Shown: positions 52,903 through 61,040 of the stretch, piece after piece
Layout: every line of letters starts with the position of its first letter
Position numbering within the stretch: the stretch's first letter is position 1
Source: Pseudodesulfovibrio hydrargyri
GTDB lineage: Bacteria; Desulfobacterota; Desulfovibrionia; Desulfovibrionales; Desulfovibrionaceae
DNA: 64,000 bases
Reading direction: 5' to 3'
Assembly (NCBI RefSeq): GCF_001874525.1
Contig: NZ_LKAQ01000004.1
Span: 310,001-374,000, forward strand
Translations under genes and position numbers: made by a program
The notes under the pieces: generated by a model
The model's input: only the letters and a program-made list of their open reading frames with translations
Told to the model about the DNA's origin: nothing
Database searches by the model: none

Positions 52903-53655
52903 ATGATGGTAACCAGCCTCATCGCCGTGCCGCTGTTCGTCTGCCTGGTCCTGGCATCGCCGGGACTGGCGCATGAAACGGGCGATCCCGCCGAGGGACT
53001 CACCTATCTGACCGAGGAGTTCAGACCCCTGAACTATACGGAAAACGGCAGGCCCGCCGGGCTGTCCGTGGCTCTGCTCAAGCTGATCTGGCAGGAAATG
53101 CGCGTCCCGGAACAACCCATCCAGGTCATGCCCTGGCCACGCATCTACAACAGCGCCCGGCTGGACCACCGTGTGGTCATCTTCTCCATGTACCGGACCG
53201 CCGAGCGGGCGGACGGCTTCAAATGGGTCGGGCCCATCGTCAAGGGCAGGCTGTCCCTGTTCGCCCTGCGCTCCCGGCACCTCGAGGCCAAATCGCTCAA
53301 GGACATGGTCGGCCTGAGGATCGCCTCCCTGCGCGACATCGCGGCGGCCTCCAAGATGCTCGGGGCCGGTTTCCCCCTGGTCTACACCTCCAGTGCCCAA
53401 CACGCCTTCCAGCTCCTTGAATCGGGCCGCGTGGACGCCATCGCCCTGGACGAATTCAAGTTCCGGCAGACCCTGGCGAACATGGACGCCTCGCCCGACG
53501 CCTTCGAGACGGCCCTGGTCCTGAGCGAGGACTCCCTGTACTACGCCTTCAGCCGGGACGCCCCGGACGATCTGGTGGCCCGGTTCCAGCGGGCCCTGGA
53601 CGCGATCGTCAAGCGGCCGGTCTACCGCAACCTGCTCAACTTCTACGTATACTGA
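52903..53655 (+). CDS. Periplasmic solute-binding protein (family 3-like), paralog 1
   Basis: The 250-residue secreted protein has a signal peptide (about residues 1-23). Its bilobed SBP_bac_3-like domain shares with its three neighbours the Y-L-T-E-E-x-x-P-x-N-Y start, P-E-Q-P, P-W-P-R-I-Y, F-S-M-Y-R-T-A-E-R, F-K-W-V-G-P-I and a D-A-I-A-L-D-E motif. There is no ABC transporter gene nearby. Such stand-alone proteins may feed a distant transporter, scavenge a polar compound or act as a sensor partner. The ligand is unknown. The predicted transcript begins at the ATG. Confidence 0.83.
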   Translation: MMVTSLIAVPLFVCLVLASPGLAHETGDPAEGLTYLTEEFRPLNYTENGRPAGLSVALLKLIWQEMRVPEQPIQVMPWPRIYNSARLDHRVVIFSMYRTAERADGFKWVGPIVKGRLSLFALRSRHLEAKSLKDMVGLRIASLRDIAAASKMLGAGFPLVYTSSAQHAFQLLESGRVDAIALDEFKFRQTLANMDASPDAFETALVLSEDSLYYAFSRDAPDDLVARFQRALDAIVKRPVYRNLLNFYVY

Positions 53656-53721
53656 CCCCGTCTCCTCACTCCACTTCGAGCTTGTCCCTCCCGTTACCGC
53701 CGCCCCGGCCGAACCTTAACC

Positions 53722-53750
53722 TTGTCTTAACCTTGTCGCTCGGGTAAAAA
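53722..53750 (+). promoter_or_regulatory. Promoter of solute-binding protein gene 2
   Basis: TTGTCT (53722-53727), a 17-base spacer and TAAAAA (53745-53750) end six bases ahead of the ATG. Directly repeated TTAACCTTGTC stretches surround the -35. Confidence 0.6.
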
Positions 53751-53756
53751 TATCGC

Positions 53757-54518
53757 ATGTGGCTTGCAAGGCTCATTGCCGCGCCGCTGTTCGTCGGCCT
53801 GTTCCTGGCCTCACCGGGCTTTGCGCAGGTTTCGAACGACCCCGCTGCGGGAATCACGTATCTGGCCGAGGTGTACAGGCCGTTCATCTATATGGACAAG
53901 GGCAGGCCCGTTGGCCTGGCCGTGGACCTGCTCAAGCTGCTTTGGCAGGAGATGAACGTTCCGGAGCAGCCCATCGAGGTCATGCCGTGGCCACGCATCT
54001 ACGAGAGCGGCCAATGGAACAGGCACGTCGCGATCTTCTCCGTCTATCGGACCAAGGAACGGGAAAAACTCTTCAAATGGGTCGGCCCCATCGCCAAGGG
54101 GCGGCAGGGCCTCTTTTGCCTGTGCTCGCGGGGCCTCGAGATGAGGTCTCCCGGCGACATGACCGGCCTGGGAATCGCCTCCCTGCGGGACACGGCCTCG
54201 ACCTCCAAGGTCCTTCAGGCCGGAATCATCCCGACCTACGCAGCCAATGCCGAGCATGCCGTCCAACTCCTTCGATCGGGACGCGTGGACGCCATCGCCC
54301 TGGATGAAACCCGCTTCAGGCGCACCATCGCCGCCATGGGGTTCTCCGCAAAGGATTTCGAGACCGCCCTGATCCTGAGCGAGGATCCCCTTTATTACGC
54401 TTTCAGCCCGGATGCCGAAGACACCCTGATCGACCGGTTCCAACGGGCCCTGGATGCGGTCACCAAGCGCCCGGTTTACCGAGCCCTGCTCACTTTCTAC
54501 GCGGACCAGGGCTTGTAA
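53757..54518 (+). CDS. Periplasmic solute-binding protein (family 3-like), paralog 2
   Basis: The 253-residue paralog is closest to copy 1, sharing the A-P-L-F-V-x-L-x-L-A-S-P-G signal peptide, L-L-K-L-x-W-Q-E-M, V-P-E-Q-P-I and P-V-Y-R-x-L-L-x-F-Y near the end. A pair of Cys residues (C-L-C-S-R) replaces the L-R-S-R-H found in the others. The ligand is unknown. No ribosome site precedes the ATG. Confidence 0.83.
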   Translation: MWLARLIAAPLFVGLFLASPGFAQVSNDPAAGITYLAEVYRPFIYMDKGRPVGLAVDLLKLLWQEMNVPEQPIEVMPWPRIYESGQWNRHVAIFSVYRTKEREKLFKWVGPIAKGRQGLFCLCSRGLEMRSPGDMTGLGIASLRDTASTSKVLQAGIIPTYAANAEHAVQLLRSGRVDAIALDETRFRRTIAAMGFSAKDFETALILSEDPLYYAFSPDAEDTLIDRFQRALDAVTKRPVYRALLTFYADQGL

Positions 54519-54553
54519 AACCGCGCTGCCGCAGTCCGCGTCCCTTTTCCCGC

Positions 54554-54582
54554 TTGTCTTTCCTCCCGCCGTCGACTACCCC
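54554..54582 (+). promoter_or_regulatory. Promoter of solute-binding protein gene 3
   Basis: TTGTCT (54554-54559), a 17-base spacer and a poor -10, TACCCC (54577-54582), end six bases ahead of the ATG. The -10 alone would not convince; the geometry matches the sister genes. Confidence 0.42.
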
Positions 54583-54588
54583 GTGACG

Positions 54589-55341
54589 ATGCGCCGTATC
54601 CTTCCGCTGTTCCTCCTGATCGCCTTTGTCCTGCTCGCGGCCGTGCCGGCCCGGACCGGCGCGCTCACCGACCCGGCCACGCACCTGACCTACATGACCG
54701 AGCAGTACTGGCCCATGAACTACACCCGAGACGGGCGGCTCACCGGGCTGGCCGTGGAACTGCTCAGGCGCATGTGGCGGGAGATGGGTGTGCCGGAACA
54801 GCCCATCCAGCTGTTCCCGTGGCCCAGGGCCTACGACATGGGCCACGTCGATCCCCGGACCGTGCTCTTCTCCATGTACCGGACCAAGGGACGGGACCCG
54901 GACTTCAAGTGGGTCGGCCCCATCGTCCGGGGCAAGACCGAGGTCTTCACCCTGCGCTCCCGGCACCTGGGCGCGCGCTCCCTCAGGGACCTCGCCGGCT
55001 GGCGGCTTACCGCGGTGCGCGAAGTGGCCTCTGCCAATATCCTGCGCGACGCGGGCCTGCCGTACACCGGTTCCGGCTCCCCGGACACGGCCATCAAGAT
55101 GCTGACCCGCGACCGGGTGGACGCCGTGGCCATGGACGCCATGCAGTTCCACCACTTCGCCGCCCGGCTGGGCTGCCCCACGGGCGAATTCAAGCCGGTC
55201 ATGACCCTGTGCACCGACCCGCTCTATTTCGCCTTCAGCCGGGACACGCCGGACGCCCTGATCCGACGCTTCCAGAGAGCCCTGGACGCCGTCACCCACA
55301 GGCCCGGCTACCGGACGCTGCTCGACAAGTACCTGAACTGA
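54589..55341 (+). CDS. Periplasmic solute-binding protein (family 3-like), paralog 3
   Basis: The 250-residue paralog has a signal peptide (about residues 1-25). It keeps Y-M-T-E-Q-Y-W-P-M-N-Y, L-A-V-E-L-L-R-x-M-W-R-E-M, V-P-E-Q-P-I, L-F-S-M-Y-R-T-K-G-R, F-K-W-V-G-P-I and D-A-V-A-M-D. The ATG at 54589 is chosen because the signal peptide starts there and the promoter ends six bases ahead; a GTG two codons earlier is in frame. Confidence 0.8.
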   Translation: MRRILPLFLLIAFVLLAAVPARTGALTDPATHLTYMTEQYWPMNYTRDGRLTGLAVELLRRMWREMGVPEQPIQLFPWPRAYDMGHVDPRTVLFSMYRTKGRDPDFKWVGPIVRGKTEVFTLRSRHLGARSLRDLAGWRLTAVREVASANILRDAGLPYTGSGSPDTAIKMLTRDRVDAVAMDAMQFHHFAARLGCPTGEFKPVMTLCTDPLYFAFSRDTPDALIRRFQRALDAVTHRPGYRTLLDKYLN

Positions 55342-55350
55342 CGCCATAGA

Positions 55351-55379
55351 TTTACAGCTACGGGTTCTCCTGCTACGGT
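55351..55379 (+). promoter_or_regulatory. Promoter of solute-binding protein gene 4
   Basis: TTTACA (55351-55356), a 17-base spacer and TACGGT (55374-55379) end five bases ahead of the ATG. GATTTACA-N12-CCTGCTAC recurs exactly ahead of ribE. Confidence 0.5.
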
Positions 55380-55384
55380 CGAAC

Positions 55385-56188
55385 ATGCCGTTCCGTCCGC
55401 TCCACAGCCCGATACCCGCCACCGCCGGAACGGCGTTCGCCCTGGCCCTCCTCCTGCTGCTCTTCCCGCCGTTCCTCCCGGCCGTCGCCATGGGCGGCGC
55501 GTGTCCGGCCGACCGGCTGGCGGGCTACACCTGGCTGACCGAAGAGTACTACCCGTTCAACTACGAGGAGAACGGGGTCATGAAGGGGGTGGCCGTGGAT
55601 TTGCTGCGCCTGGTCTGGGCCGAGCTCGGCACGCCCGAGCAGCCCGTGGAGTCCCTGCCCTGGGCCAGGGCCTACGCGCGGCTGAGACACGAACCCGCCA
55701 CGGTGCTCTTCTGCATGGCCCGGACCCCGGAGCGTGAACGCGCCTTCCGCTGGGCCGGCCCCATCGCCTCGGTCCGCTTCGTGCTCATCGCCCGCAAGGA
55801 CCGGCACATCCGCCTGCGATCCCTGGACGACCTCCAGGGATTGTCCGTCGGCACCCTGCGCGAGGACGTCCTGGACACCCTGCTCGCCGGGTACAAGACC
55901 CGGGCCAGCATCCAGCCCGTGGCCCGCATGCGCCAGAACATCGACAAGCTGATGACCGGACGGCTGGACCTGGTGGCCTACGAGGAAGGGAGCTGGCGCA
56001 AGATCACGGCCCGGGAGGGGCTGGACCCGGACGGTTTCGAAACCGTGTACGTCCTGCGGGAAACGCCGGTCTATTTCGCCTTCCACCCGGATACGCCGCC
56101 CGAGCTGGTGGACGCGTTCCAGGCCGCCCTGGACAAGGTCAAGGCAAGGCCCGGCTACCGGAAACTGCTCGACGCCTACCTGCGCTAG
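55385..56188 (+). CDS. Periplasmic solute-binding protein (family 3-like), paralog 4
   Basis: The 267-residue protein is the most diverged of the four, with a longer signal region (residues 1-37, Ala/Leu-rich). It keeps W-L-T-E-E-Y-Y-P-F-N-Y, V-A-V-D-L-L-R-L-V-W, P-E-Q-P-V, P-W-A-R-A-Y and R-W-A-G-P-I. The ligand-facing F-S-M-Y-R-T is changed to F-C-M-A-R-T, so its ligand may differ. No ribosome site lies ahead of the ATG. Confidence 0.82.
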   Translation: MPFRPLHSPIPATAGTAFALALLLLLFPPFLPAVAMGGACPADRLAGYTWLTEEYYPFNYEENGVMKGVAVDLLRLVWAELGTPEQPVESLPWARAYARLRHEPATVLFCMARTPERERAFRWAGPIASVRFVLIARKDRHIRLRSLDDLQGLSVGTLREDVLDTLLAGYKTRASIQPVARMRQNIDKLMTGRLDLVAYEEGSWRKITAREGLDPDGFETVYVLRETPVYFAFHPDTPPELVDAFQAALDKVKARPGYRKLLDAYLR

Positions 56189-56195
56189 CCGCCGA

Positions 56196-56224
56196 TTTAC
56201 ACCCGCTCCCCGGCCTGCTACAAC
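56196..56224 (+). promoter_or_regulatory. Promoter of ribE
   Basis: TTTACA (56196-56201), a 17-base spacer and TACAAC (56219-56224) resemble the promoter of solute-binding gene 4. Unlike that gene, ribE has a leader of about 28 bases and a GAGGT ribosome site. Confidence 0.5.
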
Positions 56225-56258
56225 GGCCGCATCCAACGCCTGAAACGAGGTATTTTGT

Positions 56259-56915
56259 ATGTTCACCGGACTGATCATGGGCATGGGCCGCATCGAGGCC
56301 GTCGAGGCCAGGGGTTCCGAGACGCGCTTCCGCATCCGCCCCCTGTTCGAGATGGCCGACATCGAACTGGGCGAATCCATCGCCGTGAACGGCGCCTGCC
56401 TGACCGTGGAGACCTTTGCCGACGGCTGGTTCACCTGTTACGCCAGCCGCGAGACCCTGTCCGTGACCAGCCTGGGCTCCCTGCGGCCTGGCAGCACCGC
56501 CAACCTGGAACGGGCCATGGCCATGGGCGATCGCTTCGGCGGCCACATCGTGGCCGGGCACGTGGACTGCATGGCCGAAGTGGCCGAGGTGCGCCCGGCG
56601 GGCGAATCGAGGATATACCGCCTGTCCTTCGACGCGGCCCACGGCCGCTACGTCATCCCCAAGGGGTCGGTCACCCTGGACGGCATCAGCCTGACGGTCA
56701 ACGACTGCGCCCCCACCTGGCTCGAGGTGAACATCATCCCCGAAACCCAGAAGGTCACGACCATCTCCGGCTGGACCCCGGGCACCAGGGTCAACATGGA
56801 AACCGACGTCATCGGCAAGTACGTGGAGCGGATGGTCCAGCCGTGGACCGGCGGTCCGGAAGCCGCCGAACCCGGCGGCATCACCATGGAGTACCTGCGG
56901 AAGAACGGCTTCTAG
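56259..56915 (+). CDS. ribE: Riboflavin synthase alpha chain
   Basis: The 218-residue trimeric enzyme dismutates two 6,7-dimethyl-8-ribityllumazines to riboflavin. It starts M-F-T-G-L-I and has two lumazine-binding barrels with repeated G-E-S-I-A-V-N-G-A-C-L-T-V and K-G-S-V-T-L-D-G-I-S-L-T-V motifs, plus G-G-H-I-V-A-G-H-V-D between them. No FMN riboswitch precedes it. A terminator follows. Confidence 0.95.
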   Translation: MFTGLIMGMGRIEAVEARGSETRFRIRPLFEMADIELGESIAVNGACLTVETFADGWFTCYASRETLSVTSLGSLRPGSTANLERAMAMGDRFGGHIVAGHVDCMAEVAEVRPAGESRIYRLSFDAAHGRYVIPKGSVTLDGISLTVNDCAPTWLEVNIIPETQKVTTISGWTPGTRVNMETDVIGKYVERMVQPWTGGPEAAEPGGITMEYLRKNGF

Positions 56916-56955
56916 ACGCGCCGTTCCTTGGTCCCCTCTAAAATGCGGGAAAGAG

Positions 56956-56981
56956 AAGCACGCCTTCGGGCGTGCTTTTTT
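56956..56981 (+). terminator. Terminator of ribE
   Basis: AAGCACGCC and GGCGTGCTT with a TTCG tetraloop are followed by TTTTT, 40 bases after the stop. Confidence 0.93.
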
Positions 56982-57119
56982 GTGCCCGGAGGAGCGTCCG
57001 CGCATCCGCGTCCGGGCTTTTGGCTGTTTACCTTACATTGTTTTTCGCCTTTACGGCGACTTCCTTTTTTGCTGGCGCAGAAAAAAGGAAGCAAAAACGG
57101 CGCTGTGGTGCGAGCGCGG

Positions 57120-57235
57120 CGGCAACGGACCCAAGAGCCCGTAGGCGGCTTTCGCTGCCCGGATAGATGCCTGCTGCGCAGACTCGATCCGGTATGCGCT
57201 TCGCCGCCGGAGACGGGCTCTAGGGTCCGCTGCCG
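57120..57235. ncRNA. Candidate structured RNA, first large stem-loop
   Basis: CGGCA, GGACCC, AGAGCCCGT and GGCGGC (57120-57149) pair in order with GCCGCC, ACGGGCTCT, GGGTCC and TGCCG (57203-57235), interrupted by small bulges. Inside, CCGGAT pairs with ATCCGG, and CTGCGCAG caps the loop. The strand of a transcript, if any, is unknown. Confidence 0.45.
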
Positions 57236-57426
57236 ATTGCTGGCCTACGCATGAGTGTATCGGGCCGGGGCGTCTCGCTTGGCGTAAGACTCGGCAGGAG
57301 CGCGCTTCGACAACCGTGAAGCGACTCGGACGCTTGCGTCCGACAGCGACTCTCCCACTTACGAGTCGCAGCACACCCTCCCGCGTCCCGTCATACCTCT
57401 TCCCTTCACCCAAATCAGCCCTTGAA

Positions 57427-57534
57427 CGGGAGGTTAGAAGCTGACCGCGAGGGACGGCGGCTCTTCGGATCGGAGCGAGCGCGGCGAGCCTCGATTCGGG
57501 AGTCGACCCGAGCGGATCAGCTTCTTGCCTCCCG
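57427..57534. ncRNA. Candidate structured RNA, second large stem-loop
   Basis: CGGGAGG (57427-57433), AGAAGCTGA and CGC pair with GCG, TCAGCTTCT and CCTCCCG (57528-57534), closing a branched interior near 57455-57505. It is part of the same 0.55-kb element. Confidence 0.42.
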
Positions 57535-57607
57535 CTCTCCGGGCGGCCGCCCCACCCCCCAGGCCCTTTTTTTCGTCTATTTTTTTGGGCCAGCAAAAAA
57601 ATGGACC

Positions 57608-57927
57608 CCGCCGGGAGGGCATGGAGCATCGTGCGGGCGCAGCCCGCACGGCGGCTCTCGCGTGCCGCAGGCACGCTCTTCGCCGCCCGAAGGAGCATGC
57701 AACCCGCATACAAGTTATCCACACCCTATCAGTTCGGCATTCCGAATAAACTCAAAATCGTCGATATCCCGCGGAAATGAACAAATTCCCCGGCTCACCC
57801 TAAACATAACGATTTCACCGCCGATACGTATAAGGAAGCGCCGGGACCTTCCCGGCCTTGCAAAGAGCATCACAAGGGGCAAGCTGGCCCCGCCAAACCC
57901 GCATGGACGCGGGAGGGAGACAACGGT
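57608..57927. other. Gene-free region upstream of the glycosyltransferase
   Basis: The first part holds two perfect small hairpins, GTGCGGGC/GCCCGCAC near 57631-57649 and GCGTGCC/GGCACGC near 57659-57675. The rest turns AT-richer (57720-57830) and probably contains the promoter of the next gene; no clear hexamers were fixed. Confidence 0.45.
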
Positions 57928-58659
57928 ATGGCCATGGACGGCGATATTCTGTTTTCGATCATCACGCCCTCGGCCGGGAATCGGCCGAACGCCCTGCAAA
58001 ACGCGGTCGCATCCGTGGAGCGGGCGGCCCGGTTCGCCGGACTGGAGCGCAACCAACTGGAAATTCTCATCGGGTTCGACGGGGCCAGGGGAAAGGCTCC
58101 TGCCTGCGACTTCCCTGTACGGACCTTCAGCCTGCCCGGGGACCACGACCAGGGACACGGGGTCCGCAACACCCTGCTCAAGCTCTCGGGCGGGGAAAAA
58201 ATCCTCTTCCTGGACGACGACAACGTGCTCAAGCCGTGTTCCCTGAGCCGCTACCTGCACCACCGGGACGCCGAAATGGTCATCGGGCGCATCGACGCCC
58301 AGCTGGCCCTGGGCCAGCCCTGGCTGCCGGTCTTCGACGACGGGCCGCTGGTCCGGCCCGGCAACCTGGACCTGCTCTGCCTGTGCCTGTCGCGCAGGCT
58401 GGTGGTGGACCGCTGCGGCGGCTGGCGCTTCCGGGGCGAGTTCGACTCCTGCCAGCGGAACATGGCGGACTGGCACCGGCGGGCACGCAGCGTGACCGTC
58501 ATCGAGGACGTGGTCGGCATCTTCGACGCCGGGCGCAGCCTGGACCACGCGGCCCTGTCCGCGCGGCAGAAGGCCCTGCTCGACGGACTCGTGGGTGAAC
58601 GCGGCACGCCGCTTGCCCGACCCGCGGCGCGGCGCGCCCCGAGCCTGGCCCTGGCCTAG
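57928..58659 (+). CDS. Family 2-like glycosyltransferase
   Basis: The 243-residue GT-A-type protein begins with F-S-I-I-T-P-S-A-G-N-R-P and has E-I-L-I-G-F-D-G near residue 45. The metal-binding D-D-D-N-V near residue 97 follows I-L-F-L, then the E-M-V-I-G-R-I-D acceptor-side strand. It would transfer a sugar from a nucleotide donor; the acceptor is not evident, and no polysaccharide genes lie nearby. GGGAGGGAG supports ATG 57928; 57934 is a second Met. Confidence 0.8.
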   Translation: MAMDGDILFSIITPSAGNRPNALQNAVASVERAARFAGLERNQLEILIGFDGARGKAPACDFPVRTFSLPGDHDQGHGVRNTLLKLSGGEKILFLDDDNVLKPCSLSRYLHHRDAEMVIGRIDAQLALGQPWLPVFDDGPLVRPGNLDLLCLCLSRRLVVDRCGGWRFRGEFDSCQRNMADWHRRARSVTVIEDVVGIFDAGRSLDHAALSARQKALLDGLVGERGTPLARPAARRAPSLALA

Positions 58660-58792
58660 CGCCCTCGCGCAGACAGGCCCTCCCGCGCCCTCCGGCCACC
58701 CGGCCGGGGGGCGTAGGGGTGCGCCCTCTTTCCTTTTTTTCCCGATCCGGGTACGATACCGGAAAGCCTATCAGCGAAAAAAGGAAGTCAGC

Positions 58793-59566
58793 ATGTCCCA
58801 GACCCTCAAAGGCCGCCTACGACAACAGGCCTGGCGGATTTTCGTGCTCCAATGCGGCCTGTCCCTGACCGTCGTCGTTTTCGCTCTGCTTCCCGCCACT
58901 TTGCTGCACGACCCAAGCTACACCATGGCCGCCCCGTTCCTGGCCGCCGTCCTGCTCCTGGGCATCACCGCGTTCTGCGGGACCCGGCTCATGCATCTGC
59001 TCGACGGGGCCCACGACAGGATCGCCGCCCTGACCACCCACGACGAGCTGACCGGCCTGCCCAACCGGAGCTGGTTCTTCGACCGGCTGGACGAGGAGAT
59101 CGACCGGGCCGAGCGCTACGGCAACAAGCTCTCCCTGGTCATGGTCGACCTGGACCGTTTCCGGGCGGTCAACGACTCCTTCGGCCACCCGCTGGGCGAC
59201 CTGGCCCTGGCCGAGGTGGCCCGGCTGCTGGCCGCCAACATCCGCACATCGGACGTGGTCGCCCGATACGGCGGCGAGGAGTTCATGATCATCCTGCCCG
59301 AGACCGACGCGGAACGGGCCGCCCGGGCCGCCGAAAAGCTGCGCGTGGTCGTGGAGGTCAACGACATCAGCCTGGAAGGCCCGGAGATCAAGGTGACCAT
59401 CTCCTGCGGCGTGGCCGACCTCGCCTCGATCCACCCGCGGCGGGGCTCGCGGCGCGACGCACTGGTGGTGGCCGCGGACCGTGCCATGCACCGGGCCAAG
59501 CAGAACGGCCGCAACCAGGTGCTCGTGCACGCGGCCGAACACGAGCGCCAGCTCACCCTGGTCTGA
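58793..59566 (+). CDS. Membrane diguanylate cyclase (GGDEF)
   Basis: The 257-residue protein has two transmembrane helices (about 17-37 and 45-66) and a GGDEF domain (about 82-250) with D-E-L-T-G-L-P-N-R, the metal-binding D-L-D-R-F and the active-site G160-G-E-E-F164. An intact product-inhibition site R151-T-S-D154 lies five residues before it, so the enzyme is probably active and feedback-controlled. With only short external loops, the input is unclear. AAGGAAG supports the ATG. Confidence 0.92.
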   Translation: MSQTLKGRLRQQAWRIFVLQCGLSLTVVVFALLPATLLHDPSYTMAAPFLAAVLLLGITAFCGTRLMHLLDGAHDRIAALTTHDELTGLPNRSWFFDRLDEEIDRAERYGNKLSLVMVDLDRFRAVNDSFGHPLGDLALAEVARLLAANIRTSDVVARYGGEEFMIILPETDAERAARAAEKLRVVVEVNDISLEGPEIKVTISCGVADLASIHPRRGSRRDALVVAADRAMHRAKQNGRNQVLVHAAEHERQLTLV

Positions 59567-59628
59567 CCGACATCCGCCCGCACCCGTTGCCAACGGGCGG
59601 CCAATGACTATACTTGCGGGGAGCGGAC

Positions 59629-59665
59629 GGAACGGTCCGGATCGCCCTTCCCGTTCCATCTTTTT
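59629..59665 (+). terminator. Weak terminator after the diguanylate cyclase gene
   Basis: GGAACGG and CCGTTCC enclose a 15-base loop and are followed by ATCTTTTT. The stem is only seven pairs. Confidence 0.45.
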
Positions 59666-59816
59666 ACAACCATCTGATATACATACGATTTCACCAGGGA
59701 ATTTTCCCCTTTCCCAGCGCAGCCATTTACGCTAAGTACATTGGTTCCCCGCCGGACGGCGTCGGGCGAGGATTTTCCGCACCCCTTACGGGGTAAACCA
59801 TCATCGAGGTAGAAGC

Positions 59817-61028
59817 ATGCCCCTCTGCAAAATCGAAGAAGCCATTGAGGATATCCGCCAGGGCAAAATGGTCATCATGGTGGATGACGAGGACCGGGAG
59901 AACGAAGGCGATCTGATCTGCGCCGCCGAGGCGGTCACGCCCGAGATCATCAATTTCATGGCCACGCACGCCCGCGGGCTGATCTGCCTGCCCATGTCCA
60001 ACGAAATGGCCGACAATCTCGGCCTGGACCTGATGACCAAGAAGAACGAGTCCGGCTTCGGCACCAACTTCACGGTTTCCATCGAGGCGCGCGAGGGCGT
60101 AACCACCGGCATCTCGGCCAAGGACCGGGCCACCACCGTGCTGGCCGCCGTGACCGACGGGGCCGGGCCCGAATCCATCGTCACCCCGGGCCACATTTTC
60201 CCCCTGCGGGCCAAGGACGGCGGCGTGCTGGTGCGCACGGGCCAGACCGAGGGCGGTTCCGATCTCGCCCGCCTGGCCGGGTTCAAGCCCGCCGCGGTCA
60301 TCTGCGAGGTCATGAACGAGGACGGAACCATGGCGCGCATGCCCGACCTGGAAATTTACGCCAAGAAGCACGGGCTCAAGATCTGCTCCGTGGCCGACCT
60401 GATCGCCTACCGCATGAAGTTCGACGGCAAGTCCGTGACCAAGGTGGGCGAGGCCCATCTGCCCACCCGCTGGGGCAATTTCGAGTCCGCCGCCTTTCAC
60501 TCCGAGGCCGACGGCAAGACCCATATCGCGCTGTACATGGGCGACATCCACCCCGACGAGCCGACCCTGGTCCGGGTCCACTCCGAGTGCCTGACCGGCG
60601 ACGTGTTCGGCAGCCTTCGCTGCGACTGCGGCCCCCAGTTGCAGGACGCCATGTGCATGATCCGCAACGAGGGCAAGGGCGTACTGGTCTACATGCGCCA
60701 GGAAGGGCGCGGCATCGGCCTGGGCAACAAGATCCGGGCCTACCACCTGCAGGACCAGGGGCTCGACACGGTCGAGGCCAACGTCAAGCTCGGCTTCCCG
60801 CCGGACATGCGCGAATACGGCACCGGGGCGCAGATCCTGGTGGCGCTGGGCGTATCCAAGATGCGCCTGATGACCAACAACCCCAAGAAGATGGTCGGCC
60901 TGGAGGGCTACGGCCTGGAAATGGTCGAGCGCGTGCCCATCGAGGTGGGCGCCTGCCAGATCAATGAGCGCTACCTCAAGACCAAGCGCGACAAGATGCA
61001 CCACCTGCTCAAAGTGGACAAAGACTAA
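59817..61028 (+). CDS. ribBA: Bifunctional DHBP synthase / GTP cyclohydrolase II RibBA
   Basis: The 403-residue enzyme supplies both branches of riboflavin synthesis. The N-terminal half (1-200) has D-D-E-D-R-E-N-E-G-D and the T-G-I-S-A-x-D-R motif. The C-terminal half (205-395) has the zinc cysteines in H-S-E-C-L-T-G-D-V-F-G-S-L-R-C-D-C-G and the catalytic R-Q-E-G-R-G-I-G-L. Both halves look functional. GAGGT precedes the ATG. An ACCCC/GGGGT hairpin is 22 bases upstream; no FMN riboswitch is seen. Confidence 0.95.
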   Translation: MPLCKIEEAIEDIRQGKMVIMVDDEDRENEGDLICAAEAVTPEIINFMATHARGLICLPMSNEMADNLGLDLMTKKNESGFGTNFTVSIEAREGVTTGISAKDRATTVLAAVTDGAGPESIVTPGHIFPLRAKDGGVLVRTGQTEGGSDLARLAGFKPAAVICEVMNEDGTMARMPDLEIYAKKHGLKICSVADLIAYRMKFDGKSVTKVGEAHLPTRWGNFESAAFHSEADGKTHIALYMGDIHPDEPTLVRVHSECLTGDVFGSLRCDCGPQLQDAMCMIRNEGKGVLVYMRQEGRGIGLGNKIRAYHLQDQGLDTVEANVKLGFPPDMREYGTGAQILVALGVSKMRLMTNNPKKMVGLEGYGLEMVERVPIEVGACQINERYLKTKRDKMHHLLKVDKD

Positions 61029-61040
61029 GGCCCCGGCAAG

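Larger units (their letters stand above)
57059..57607. repeat. Structured noncoding element with inverted A/T-tract ends
   Basis: The left end has TTTTTTGCTGGC (57065-57076) within CTTCCTTTTTT...AAAAAAGGAAG. The right end has the inverted GCCAGCAAAAAAA (57589-57601). Between them lie two very large stem-loops, at 57120-57235 and 57427-57534, and several small hairpins (TCGGACGC/GCGTCCGA near 57330). No frame has a ribosome site plus family features. It may be a nonautonomous mobile element or a structured RNA. Confidence 0.65.

Noticed and set aside
57422..57749. Open frames in the structured noncoding element
   Set aside because: They have skewed Arg/Ala-rich translations, no ribosome sites, and disagree with the stem-loop pairing that explains the sequence better.
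59567..59816. FMN riboswitch before ribBA
   Set aside because: None of the conserved RFN segments is visible here or ahead of ribD, ribE or ribH; only short hairpins occur.
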